Shown here in pieces: positions 44,716-52,550 of a stretch of DNA of 64,000 bases (positions within the stretch are counted from its first letter, which is position 1; each line of letters begins with the position of its first letter). Origin of the DNA: Anaerolineales bacterium (GTDB lineage Bacteria > Chloroflexota > Anaerolineae > Anaerolineales > E44-bin32); the NCBI GenBank assembly GCA_029210945.1, contig JARGGH010000008.1, positions 26,822 through 90,821 of the forward strand, read 5' to 3'. The position numbers were made by a program, and so were the translations under genes. The notes beneath the pieces were generated by a model. The model was not told the DNA's origin and did no database searches. It worked only from the letters and a program-made list of their open reading frames with translations.

Positions 44716-46350
44716 ATGCATATGAATTTGAACATAAGCTCACATTTGATCACGAATTCCCGTCAATCGGGTCAGGCTGACTCCCGTCTGCTTCCAGAGA
44801 ACCTCGTCCTATTTGGTCCCCCGGGCGTGGGCAAGACCAGCGTGGGGAAGTTGCTCGCCAAGCGTCTCGGACGACCGTTCATTGACATGGATGAAACGCT
44901 TGAGCGCCAGCTTGGTCAGACGATAAACTCACTCTTTCTCTCTCGTGGAGAGGCTGGCTTCCGCCAACTTGAAGCCGAGCTTTGCAGCCACCTTGCATGC
45001 CAATCGAACCTGGTCGTAGCAAGCGGCGGCGGCACTCTTCTTGGTGCGGAGTGTCGTGCTTCCATGTTGGCAAGCGGCCGTGTGATCCTTCTCACGGCAA
45101 GCGAGCAGAAGCTGGCAGACAGGTTGCTAACTGATCCCCCGCGGCCGCTCTTAAACGGTGATCTCAGAGCCGAATTGCGCGAGCTGCTGAGCAGCCGCAA
45201 GCAGATATACGATTTGTTCACCTTTAAGGTGGATACAGACGAGCAGAGTGCAGACCAAATTGTTGACACAATTCTCAAAACCGTTAGCGAGCAAGACGCG
45301 CCCGCTTCAGCCGCAATACAAAGCCCCAAGCCCGGATACGAAATTCGGCTCGGCTCCGGCCTCTACTATCAGCTTGATGAACTTGTCGCCGAACTGAAGC
45401 TCCAACCACCTTTCATCATCATCAGCGATTCGAACGTAGGTCCGATCTACGCAACCAGGCTGCAAAGTGCCTTGAACGCCGCCTTAATCCAGTTCCCCGC
45501 GGGCGAGCACAATAAAAGCATCGCCTCTCTAGAGCGAATATATCGGGAGCTGGCGAAGCTCGGCATGGAACGCTCTGGAACGTTGATCGCGCTGGGAGGC
45601 GGGGTCGTCGGGGATCTGGCCGGGTTTGCGGCCGCGACCTTTATGCGCGGGGTCCGGTGGATAAATCTACCTACCTCGCTGCTCGCCATGGTCGATGCCA
45701 GCATCGGCGGAAAAGTGGGAATCGATCTTAATCAGGGAAAGAACCTCGTGGGCGCATTTCACCAGCCCTCGCTCGTCATCTCCGATACCGATACGCTGCA
45801 AACGCTGCCTGGCGCAGAGTTCCGGTCCGGACTCATGGAGATGATTAAAGCCGCCATTATCGCCGACCCTTTGCTCTTCCGTTGGTTCGAAGAGAATCAA
45901 AATTCTCCCTCCCGCCGCTGGTTGGAACGAGCGATAAAAGTTAAGGCCGACATCGTGCAGCAGGATCCATATGAGTCAGGGGCGCGTGCACATCTGAACC
46001 TCGGTCACACCGTGGGACATGGGCTCGAGGCAGCCAGTGGATATGCCCGACGCCACGGCGAAGCGATCGCGCTTGGAACGTTAATTGAGGCTGAGATCGC
46101 CGAGGACCTAAACGTGGCGGAAGAAGACCTTGCGATCAAGATTGAAGCCGTCCTCCAGCGCTGGGGGCTGCCAACCCAATATAAGGGTATCGAGCCAGAT
46201 GCGATCTTAAGGGCCATGATGATGGACAAGAAGAAGCAAGCAGGCCGCTTGCGCTTTGCACTGCCTTTACGCGTCGGGCAGGTCGAACTACGAGAGAATG
46301 TGCCTGAGGCCACAATCCTCAAAGCTATCGAACGCAGACTGGAGACATGA
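44716..46350 (+). CDS. aroKB: bifunctional shikimate kinase / 3-dehydroquinate synthase
   Basis: A 544-residue fusion. Residues about 25-200 form shikimate kinase (P-loop LFGPPGVGKTSVGKLLA, then DMDETLERQLGQTI, substrate-binding GEAGFRQLE and GGGTLL). Residues about 205-540 form dehydroquinate synthase (ALGGGVVGDLAGFAAATFMR, LLAMVDASIGGKVGIDLNQG, metal-binding HLNLGHTVGHGLEAAS). These are the fifth and second pathway steps on one polypeptide, allowing coordinate expression. No active-site residue is obviously missing. The start at 44716 or 44722 is uncertain because the ribosome site is weak. The gap to aroC is 16 bases. Confidence 0.92.
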   Translation: MHMNLNISSHLITNSRQSGQADSRLLPENLVLFGPPGVGKTSVGKLLAKRLGRPFIDMDETLERQLGQTINSLFLSRGEAGFRQLEAELCSHLACQSNLVVASGGGTLLGAECRASMLASGRVILLTASEQKLADRLLTDPPRPLLNGDLRAELRELLSSRKQIYDLFTFKVDTDEQSADQIVDTILKTVSEQDAPASAAIQSPKPGYEIRLGSGLYYQLDELVAELKLQPPFIIISDSNVGPIYATRLQSALNAALIQFPAGEHNKSIASLERIYRELAKLGMERSGTLIALGGGVVGDLAGFAAATFMRGVRWINLPTSLLAMVDASIGGKVGIDLNQGKNLVGAFHQPSLVISDTDTLQTLPGAEFRSGLMEMIKAAIIADPLLFRWFEENQNSPSRRWLERAIKVKADIVQQDPYESGARAHLNLGHTVGHGLEAASGYARRHGEAIALGTLIEAEIAEDLNVAEEDLAIKIEAVLQRWGLPTQYKGIEPDAILRAMMMDKKKQAGRLRFALPLRVGQVELRENVPEATILKAIERRLET

Positions 46351-46802
46351 ACATGGAAATACTCATCCTCCATGGGCCCAACCTGAACCTTCTTGGTGAA
46401 CGCGATACTGCGCAGTACGGAGCGCTGACGCTGACCGATATTGAAGAACGGCTGCGCAGTGAAGCCCAGCGGCTCGATATTCAACCGCGTTTCTTTCAAT
46501 CGAACCATGAAGGCGTGCTGATCGATTCGTTGCATGAGGCCCGTCATTGGGCAAGCGGCGTGCTGATCAACCCCGCCGGTCTCACACACACCTCCGTCGC
46601 GCTGCGCGATGCGATCGAAGCGATTCCAGTTCCAACGATCGAAGTGCACCTTTCCAACATATTCGCGCGTGAACCTTTCCGGCGCGAGAGCCTGACAGCC
46701 CAGGCCTGCGTTGGCGTGATCGCCGGGTTCGGCTGGAACAGCTACATCCTTGGGCTCCATGCCCTCACTGAACTCAACAAACGGGATAATCCCGGTGCGT
46801 GA
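46347..46802 (+). CDS. aroQ: 3-dehydroquinate dehydratase, type II
   Basis: A 151-residue type II dehydroquinase. The diagnostic ILHGPNLNLLGERD is at the N-terminus with QSNHEGVLID; INPAGLTHTSVALRDAI and VEVHLSNIFAREPFRRES-like blocks follow. The catalytic Tyr lies in the ERDTAQYG loop. It dehydrates 3-dehydroquinate to 3-dehydroshikimate. The ATG overlaps the aroKB stop as ATGA and its end overlaps the aminotransferase start as GTGA. Confidence 0.94.
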   Translation: MNMEILILHGPNLNLLGERDTAQYGALTLTDIEERLRSEAQRLDIQPRFFQSNHEGVLIDSLHEARHWASGVLINPAGLTHTSVALRDAIEAIPVPTIEVHLSNIFAREPFRRESLTAQACVGVIAGFGWNSYILGLHALTELNKRDNPGA

Positions 46803-48043
46803 TATCGGTCACTACAGAGCTATTGAACCGGGGATGGAATCAGCCGATGCAAATTAATCACGGGTCGACAAATACAGAAACATCGCCAACAGATCGTCTG
46901 CCTGACCACTTCCATCGCCTCTGGAACATGAAGGTTGCCGAGCAAATACGTGCCGGAGTGGACGTGGTCCGGCTCGATGTCGGCTCACCAGACCTTCCGC
47001 CGCCTGATGAGGTCATCGCACAACTGCGCCAGTCGAGCCTGGACCCGGATAAACACGGATATCAACCCATACTCGGTCCGGATGCCTTGCGCGAAGCCTG
47101 GGTCGGGATGTACGCGAGAACTTTTGGCGTTTCCCTGGACCCCGCGACCGATGTTCTGCCGTTGCTGGGTTCCAAAGAGGGGATCTTCTTGCTGACCATG
47201 GCGCTCGTGGATCCAGGCGATATCGTGCTCGTACCCGCCCTCGCTTATCCGACCTACGAAGCCGCAGCCCGGTTCGCAGGCGCACAAATTTTTCGGGTGC
47301 CGCTTAAAATATCCAACGACTCATATTTAGAATTGGATGAAATCCCGCCCGACATTGCCCAGCGCTCCCGATTACTCTGGATAAATTTTCCCCACAACCC
47401 CACCGGGGCAACCACGACGTTCCGCGGTTTGCGCCAATGCCTGGAATTCTGTTGTCAGCACCGGATCCTTTTGTGCCACGACGCCGCCTATGCTCAGGTG
47501 ACCTATGGAGAGTATCCTGCCCCCAGCATGCTCCAGCTAGCCGGATCTCGGGAGTCAGCCGTCGAATTCAATTCGCTCTCCAAGTCTTTTAACATGGCCG
47601 GTTGGCGCGCGGGCGTCCTCCTGGGTCAGCATCGAGCTCTCAGCGCTGTCGCCAAGCTCATTCCCAACCTCAATAGCGGGTCGTTTGGTCCTATCAACGA
47701 CGCATCTATCGCCGCGCTGCAAATGAACGAAGAGTGGATATTAAATCGAAATGAAGTCTACCGGGAGCGAAGAGATTTCTTGCTGCGGACCCTCAATGGA
47801 TTCGGCTGTGAGGCGCGCACACCCGAGGCTGGCTTATATGTCTGGGCCAGGACCCCGGAGGGTTGGGGATCCCTGCCCTTCACCTCCGAAATCCTCTCGG
47901 GTGCTGGCGTGAGCCTGGTTCCAGGCACAGTGTTTGGTCCAGGCGGGGAAGGATGGTTTAGAATATCGCTGACAGCCCCACCGGAGCGGCTCGAAATCGG
48001 GGTAGAACGCCTGAAAAGCTGGTGGTTACGGAACTTACAGTGA
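46799..48043 (+). CDS. class I PLP-dependent aminotransferase
   Basis: A 414-residue fold-type I aminotransferase. RLDVGSPDLPPPDEVI, the substrate/PLP segment PHNPTGATT, PLP lysine Lys262 in SLSKSFNMAGWRAGVLLG, and a C-terminal Arg region (GEGWFRISLTAPPER). The closest families are LL-diaminopimelate and aspartate/aromatic aminotransferases. As the last gene of an aromatic operon it probably transaminates 4-hydroxyphenylpyruvate, phenylpyruvate or prephenate; the exact substrate is inferred. A GTG at 46799 overlaps aroQ; the ATG at 46847 with GGGGATGG upstream is a shorter alternative. Confidence 0.85.
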   Translation: MISVTTELLNRGWNQPMQINHGSTNTETSPTDRLPDHFHRLWNMKVAEQIRAGVDVVRLDVGSPDLPPPDEVIAQLRQSSLDPDKHGYQPILGPDALREAWVGMYARTFGVSLDPATDVLPLLGSKEGIFLLTMALVDPGDIVLVPALAYPTYEAAARFAGAQIFRVPLKISNDSYLELDEIPPDIAQRSRLLWINFPHNPTGATTTFRGLRQCLEFCCQHRILLCHDAAYAQVTYGEYPAPSMLQLAGSRESAVEFNSLSKSFNMAGWRAGVLLGQHRALSAVAKLIPNLNSGSFGPINDASIAALQMNEEWILNRNEVYRERRDFLLRTLNGFGCEARTPEAGLYVWARTPEGWGSLPFTSEILSGAGVSLVPGTVFGPGGEGWFRISLTAPPERLEIGVERLKSWWLRNLQ

Positions 48044-48091
48044 TTTTTATTGCGACCCTGCGGGTGCTCCAGAAAAATCGGGGTGAGCGAG

Positions 48092-48466
48092 CTATTGCCC
48101 CTCAGACGAGTGAAGATCTGGCCGTAGTTGCGCCGCCTTACCTAAATAGCAATGCTTCATTTCTGATTGGGGACGATCGGTCTCCCACAGAACGGTTACC
48201 CGCAGACATTTGGGCATAACTCCCTCGACGTGCATCTCCTGAAAACAGTGCAGCGCGGCTTGCTTCCATCCGAGTGCGCGAGCGGCCTCGGCCGGGGCGG
48301 CTGCATTCAGATCTGCGGTCGCTGAGAAAAAGGCGGCCACAACCTGAGAGACCTCCACACCGTTTGCGCGCACCAGCTCGTTGAGCATACGGGTGCCAGC
48401 CTGCAGAATTGCGTCGCGTGTATTTTCCGGCACATCGATCGCGCCTCGAACGGAACGGACCGCCAT
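48092..48466 (-). CDS. aroH: chorismate mutase, AroH class
   Basis: A 124-residue monofunctional chorismate mutase of the Bacillus AroH fold. RSVRGAIDVPENTRDAILQA at the N-terminus carries the Arg and the Glu-helix; VMPKCLRVTVLWETDR carries the active-site Arg. It rearranges chorismate to prephenate, the step before TyrA. It faces the operon convergently, 48 bases from the aminotransferase stop, and so is expressed separately, with AGGAG in good position. This completes the tyrosine branch in the window. No prephenate dehydratase is seen. Confidence 0.92.
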   Translation of the reverse strand: MAVRSVRGAIDVPENTRDAILQAGTRMLNELVRANGVEVSQVVAAFFSATADLNAAAPAEAARALGWKQAALHCFQEMHVEGVMPKCLRVTVLWETDRPQSEMKHCYLGKAAQLRPDLHSSEGQ

Positions 48467-48833
48467 CTCTACTCCTATCGACTCGATAGATTGTGTGGAT
48501 TCAAGGTGACATCGAGGTTGCTCTCATCTCGATGACCGTGCACCAATCATAATCGTCGCATATTGCGTGCCCATGGTCAAGCTGAATTACCGATCGCAAA
48601 TCGTGAGGTCGAACCAGCCGAATCGCAGTGTTGTCTCTTTCTGGGGCATGCACACTCCCAGTGCCTGTTTTAACTGCATCTCACGGCACAAGATTCCATC
48701 CGGATTGTCACAGCCCAGCATCGGGGGAAATGGGGTCAGGATCCAGCCTCTGGCAGGTAGATGAAAATACGGGTGTCCCTTCTTGCAGGTAACACCCGTA
48801 TTTGGATTCGAAGGAGCAGCGACTATCGATTTG
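48467..48833. other. intergenic with aroH promoter region
   Basis: Nearly 370 bases between aroH and the thioredoxin-like gene, both on the minus strand. The hairpin at 48766-48802 is described separately. A minus-strand frame at 48587-48883 crosses the region; its last 44 residues (MLGCDNPDGILCREM...) are Cys-rich but unrecognised and I do not call it. No T-box or leader peptide was found ahead of aroH. Confidence 0.4.
48766..48802 (-). terminator. hairpin downstream of thioredoxin-like gene
   Basis: AATACGGGTGT at 48766-48776 pairs perfectly with ACACCCGTATT at 48792-48802 (11 bp, 15-base loop). On the minus strand a short T-rich stretch follows, so it may terminate the selenoprotein-candidate gene 32 bases upstream. 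Confidence 0.55.
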
Positions 48834-49424
48834 TCAATCCAGGCGGCTGCTGATCTCCCGGATGAGTTCCTCAGGAGGAACATACATCACGCCGCGATTC
48901 TCTGGGGCGCCGTAGTCCTGGATCCAGACGACCTCACCGCTCTCGTCGACAAGCACGAAGGTGTGCCCGGGTTCGCCGCTGGCCACAGCCCACCGCAAGA
49001 CTCCGTAAGACTCCGACACGCTGTGATCCTGATCCGAGAGCAGCGGGATTTTTGTCCCAACCTGTTCACCCGCCCCCCTCAAAACGGCTGGCGAGTCGAA
49101 CGCGATGCTCAGGAAAGCGACGTCAAGCGCCTGGAATTCAGGGTTGTTATGCAGATCCACGATCTGCTGCATGCAGGGCGGTCAACCATCGGCCATGTGG
49201 AAATAGAGCAAGACCGGCTTCTCTCCACGGTATTCAGAAAGCGAAACCTGTTCGCCGGATGCCGCCGGGAGCGTGAAACCTGGTGCAGAGTCGCCGACCG
49301 CAAGCTCACTCGCCTCCGGCGCGCCGCATGCCGTGAGGAACAATCCGGCAAGCAGCACGCCGATCAGCCCGAACAGGGTCTTGTGATTTGTTAATCGTGC
49401 AGCGATATTCATTTTTCCACTCAA
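48834..49424 (-). CDS. thioredoxin/peroxiredoxin-like lipoprotein with in-frame TGA (probable selenocysteine)
   Basis: A 196-codon frame read through one TGA at 49182-49184. The first part has a lipoprotein signal (LTACG, Cys about 33), then the AhpC/TSA start VGDSAPGFTLPAASGEQVSL, SEYRGEKPVLLYFHMADG, the TGA codon, and PPCMQQIVDLHNN. After it the fold continues in the same frame (FLSIAFDSPAVLRGAGEQVG, VASGEPGHTFVLVDESGEV). The TGA sits exactly where the first redox cysteine is expected, giving U-P-P-C. It is the only in-frame stop. A hairpin with a GUG loop starts 14 bases after it. TTG at 49424 has GGAGG six bases upstream; ATG 49412 is an alternative. Two-protein fragments would be the naive reading, but the second would lack a start with ribosome site. 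Confidence 0.75.
49151..49167 (-). promoter_or_regulatory. candidate bacterial SECIS hairpin
   Basis: On the minus strand GCAGATC, loop GUG and GATCTGC form a perfect 7-bp stem. It begins 14 bases after the in-frame UGA and its apical GU is about 22 bases downstream, within the range of bacterial SelB-binding SECIS elements. It is coding sequence at the same time. Confidence 0.45.
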
Positions 49425-49473
49425 AATTAACCTCCGACAGCCCTCGATCTAGAGGACATGCCACCTATCCGAA

Positions 49474-49725
49474 TTACCTATTCCCGAGTTCCCTCAGGTC
49501 CTTGACCATCTCCAGGTACTGCTCGCGAGTGACTTCGCCGCGAGCGTAACGCTGGTCCAGAATCTCGCGCGGACTCAGTTGACTGTCACCATAATGACCG
49601 CCAACACTTCCCACGCCCGGAAAAATCGACTTCATCAGGAAGATCGCTCCAGCGATCAGTAAACCCCAGAACAAGAACATAATCACCAATCCTATCCAAC
49701 CAAAACCCATCATCATGATGTGCAT
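49474..49725 (-). CDS. SHOCT-domain membrane protein
   Basis: An 83-residue protein with one long hydrophobic segment (WIGLVIMFLFWGLLIAGAIF) followed by a C-terminal SHOCT domain (SPREILDQRYARGEVTREQY, LEMVKDL). SHOCT (short C-terminal) domains are small helical modules, often oligomerising, of unknown specific role. It follows a second SHOCT protein by 67 bases on the same strand. Confidence 0.85.
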   Translation of the reverse strand: MHIMMMGFGWIGLVIMFLFWGLLIAGAIFLMKSIFPGVGSVGGHYGDSQLSPREILDQRYARGEVTREQYLEMVKDLRELGNR

Positions 49726-49792
49726 CCCTCACCTGCAGGCCGGCAGATCGCAAAATTTATTCCGTCTAAGCGATCACCGGACCATGCGCCAA

Positions 49793-50071
49793 CTATTTTA
49801 GATCTGCGAGCATCTCTTTATACTCATCGCGCCCGATCTCTCCGCGCGCGTAGCGGGCCGCCAGGATCTCATCCGGTGTCTCCTGACTCCCTCGCTGATA
49901 ACGGGAGGATGAATCAAAAGAACTACTTAGAAATACCTTCCGTGCGATCCATATGACCAGCACGATCAGAGCGACGACCAGCAGCACGTTGAGGATCACG
50001 CCCACCCAGCCGTAGCCTCCGAACCCACCTAACCAACCCATCCCACAGCAACCACCAAATCCACCGATCAT
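49793..50071 (-). CDS. SHOCT-domain membrane protein, Gly-rich N-terminus
   Basis: About 92 residues. A Gly/Trp/Cys-rich N-terminus (MIGGFGGCCGMGWLGGFGG) precedes one TM segment (LNVLLVVALIVLVIWIA) and a SHOCT domain (PDEILAARYARGEIGRDEYK). ATG at 50071 is chosen since AAGGAGG is seven bases upstream; the longer frame to 50110 lacks this. It follows the histidine kinase gene by 147 bases and may belong to the regulon of that system. Confidence 0.8.
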   Translation of the reverse strand: MIGGFGGCCGMGWLGGFGGYGWVGVILNVLLVVALIVLVIWIARKVFLSSSFDSSSRYQRGSQETPDEILAARYARGEIGRDEYKEMLADLK

Positions 50072-50218
50072 TGAAGACCTCCTTAGGCCATTAAATGTTA
50101 GACCGTACACTCGGTGTAACTTGTCCTTATTCTAGAGGCCTGACATGAAGCCAGGTTGTGCTGAATTTAAAGATTCGGTAAAGGTTTTCAGGGGGATTGG
50201 AGGCAGAAATCTGGGGTT

Positions 50219-51373
50219 CTACATTGCGACCGGGAGCGTGAAGGAAAACGTGCTCCCCTTGCCCGGTCCCGCGCTGTGCACCCAGATGCGGCCGCCGCTC
50301 GCCTCGACGAGCTGCCTGGCAATCGTGAGTCCAACACCGCTGCCTCCCCCCACCCTGGACCGGGACTTGTCGACTCTGAAGAAGCGGGTGAACAAGTGCG
50401 GAAGGTGCTCGCGGGCGATCCCGATGCCGTCATCGGTGACCGAAAATTCAACAAACCCCGCGTGCTGCTTGGCCGAGATGCGCACCTGCCCGCCGTTGGG
50501 AGTATATTGCAACGCGTTGCCCAGCAGGTTGAGCAGCACCTGTCCAACCCGATCTTCATCCACCATCACCTGCGGTAAGTGCTGAGGTACTTCATTCAAC
50601 AGCCCGACGCCTTTCTCCTCGTACTGGCGTTCTAACCGCGCGCAGGCTCTGCGAACCAGATCGAGCGGCGCCACCGGTTCAGGGTTAAAAACCAGCGTGC
50701 CAGACTCGGCCTTGCTCAACGCCTGCAAATCGCGGACCAGGTTCTGCAGGCGTGTGGCCTCTCGGTGGATATTCTGAAATACGTGATCCTCCGCCGGGAG
50801 GATGCCATCGATCAAACCTTCCATCGACCCCTGGATGGTGGTCAACGGCGTTCGCAGCTCGTGGGCGACATCGCCGATCAACCGCCTGCGCATCTCCTCG
50901 GTGTGCTGCAGTCTGTCTGCCATCTGGTTGAAGCTCAGCGCCAGCTGTCCCAGTTCGTCCGGCTGAGTGCCCTCCATCCCGCCCGGCAGCTCAACGCGCT
51001 CCTTATAATGACCCTCGGCGACGTGCCGGCTGGCGAGCATCATCTCACGGATCGGCGCAACAATCCTGCGGCTGACGAATGCGCTGACAGAGACGGCCGC
51101 GATCAAGGCCGCCAGCGCAGCCAGAGCGAGCGATTCGTTGATCGCCTCGCGGAAGTTGGCGAGCAGGTCCGCCTCCAGATCTACGCTCCCTCCCCCATCC
51201 TCTGGCGGGGCAACCTCCACCTGCTCCATCGCGGCCACATGGCGGCTGAACGCCGAGGGAGCGACGAAGATCGCCGCCGAAATCAGCACGATGATCAACA
51301 CCGCGATGACGATGACGTAGGAGATGAAGATTTTCCAGCCCAGCCGCTGCTGGAAGGCTTTAACCAGATTCAA
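50219..51373 (-). CDS. two-component sensor histidine kinase
   Basis: A 384-residue HAMP-type kinase. TM1 (about 15-37), a short periplasmic loop (about 40-80), TM2 (about 84-104), HAMP (RRIVAPIREMMLASRHVAEG), HisKA with phosphoacceptor His171 in GDVAHELRTPLTTI, and an HATPase_c domain (NLLGNALQYTPNGG, DDGIGIAREHLPHLFTRFF, GSGVGLTIARQLVEASGG). The small sensor loop resembles metal or envelope stress sensors (BaeS/CusS class). Its start overlaps the response regulator stop as ATGA, so the pair is one unit. Confidence 0.92.
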   Translation of the reverse strand: MNLVKAFQQRLGWKIFISYVIVIAVLIIVLISAAIFVAPSAFSRHVAAMEQVEVAPPEDGGGSVDLEADLLANFREAINESLALAALAALIAAVSVSAFVSRRIVAPIREMMLASRHVAEGHYKERVELPGGMEGTQPDELGQLALSFNQMADRLQHTEEMRRRLIGDVAHELRTPLTTIQGSMEGLIDGILPAEDHVFQNIHREATRLQNLVRDLQALSKAESGTLVFNPEPVAPLDLVRRACARLERQYEEKGVGLLNEVPQHLPQVMVDEDRVGQVLLNLLGNALQYTPNGGQVRISAKQHAGFVEFSVTDDGIGIAREHLPHLFTRFFRVDKSRSRVGGGSGVGLTIARQLVEASGGRIWVHSAGPGKGSTFSFTLPVAM

Positions 51374-52095
51374 CTTGGCTCATCCTCGAAACGGTAGCCG
51401 ACTCCCCGCACTGTGGCGATAATTTCCTCCGAACCCAATTTCTGCCGGATGTGGCCCAAGTGTACGTCGACGACGCGGATCTCGCCGAAATAATCATGCC
51501 CCCACACCTTCTCGAGGATCTGCTCACGGCTCAGCACGATGCCCGGGTTTTCAGCCAGCGTGCGGAGCAGTTCAAACTCGATCGCCGTCAATTCAACCGG
51601 CTCACCGTCCATCCAGACCTGGCGGCCGCGCAGGTCGATCCGCAGGTGCTCAAAAGCTAACGTGGAAGGTTCCGAACGGGCAGGGCCTGATCGCATGCGC
51701 CGCAGGGCGGCGTTGATCCTCGCCATCAGCTCGCGCGGGCTGAAGGGTTTCGTCAGGTAATCATCAGCGCCTACCGCCAGGCCTATGATCTTATCCGTCT
51801 CTTCCGATTTGGCGGTCAGCATGATGACGTAGGCGTCTGAATCCCGGCGCAGTTCCGAGAGCATTTCGAGACCGTCCATCTCCGGGAGCATGATATCCAG
51901 GACAACGATATCCGGCTTGAAAAGACGGGCGCGCTCCAACCCCGTGCGCCCATCCATCGCCGTCCTGTACTCGTAGCCCTCCCGCTCCAGATAGGCGGTC
52001 ACCAGATCGAGGATGCTTTGTTCGTCATCGACGACGAGCACCTTCGCTTTGCCCAACGCGAACTCTCCAGAATCTCTCACTTGCTGCCGGTTCAT
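51370..52095 (-). CDS. OmpR-family response regulator
   Basis: A 241-residue regulator. Receiver residues about 17-135 with acidic VVDDE, phosphoacceptor Asp67 in DIVVLDIMLPEMDG, MLTAKSEETDK and LTKPFSPREL. C-terminal winged helix (LTAIEFELLRTLAENPGIVL, SREQILEKVWGHD, VDVHLGHIRQKLG). It partners the kinase, which it precedes in the operon. Likely targets are the SHOCT and redox genes downstream; this is inference. Confidence 0.93.
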   Translation of the reverse strand: MNRQQVRDSGEFALGKAKVLVVDDEQSILDLVTAYLEREGYEYRTAMDGRTGLERARLFKPDIVVLDIMLPEMDGLEMLSELRRDSDAYVIMLTAKSEETDKIIGLAVGADDYLTKPFSPRELMARINAALRRMRSGPARSEPSTLAFEHLRIDLRGRQVWMDGEPVELTAIEFELLRTLAENPGIVLSREQILEKVWGHDYFGEIRVVDVHLGHIRQKLGSEEIIATVRGVGYRFEDEPS

Positions 52096-52497
52096 AATAG
52101 TATTTTACCCAATCAGGAAAGCAGCGGACCTCTGCAAACAACCCCGCTGCATGTTCGGGCGAATATATTGAATGAAACTTCTGCATAGATGGGCGAACAC
52201 CGCGCCTCGAGGTGCAAGAAACAAGTATCAGCGGTTGACCAACCGGGAGGATCTCCAACGGCTGCTGCCGCGAACACCTCCATGATCACGTTCAAGGTGT
52301 TGGGTGCATACAACCATCTTCACGCCTGAGATCGACGCACCCGGCAGTCTGGAGTGTGGAGGATTTAATCCGCACCGGGAACCTCGTGCATGGTCAGAAG
52401 TGGGAGAAATGCGGCTGAAAGAAACCGTGCGTTCTGGGATCAAGAGTTGCCCAATGCGATCGGACGACGCGTGCTGCTCTCCCCTGCGACAAATCCC
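52096..52497. other. intergenic region upstream of the OmpR-type regulator
   Basis: About 400 bases. It holds the promoter for the regulator-kinase operon on the minus strand, although I see no convincing elements, and no gene or repeat beyond short spurious frames. Confidence 0.4.
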
Positions 52498-52533
52498 TAC
52501 CCGCAGAAGGAGCTGAGGCTCCTTCTGCGGGTA
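52498..52533. terminator. strong 15-bp hairpin terminator
   Basis: TACCCGCAGAAGGAG and its exact complement CTCCTTCTGCGGGTA flank a six-base loop; TTTT follows on the plus strand after AA. It lies 18 bases past the stop of the NirS-like gene at 52551 on the minus strand and closes that operon. Confidence 0.7.
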
Positions 52534-52550
52534 ATTTTGATAAGTAATCG

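Noticed and set aside
48587..48883. 98-codon minus-strand frame between aroH and the selenoprotein candidate
   Set aside because: It crosses the predicted terminator and overlaps the end of the thioredoxin-like gene; the Cys-rich end is unrecognised and too short to call.
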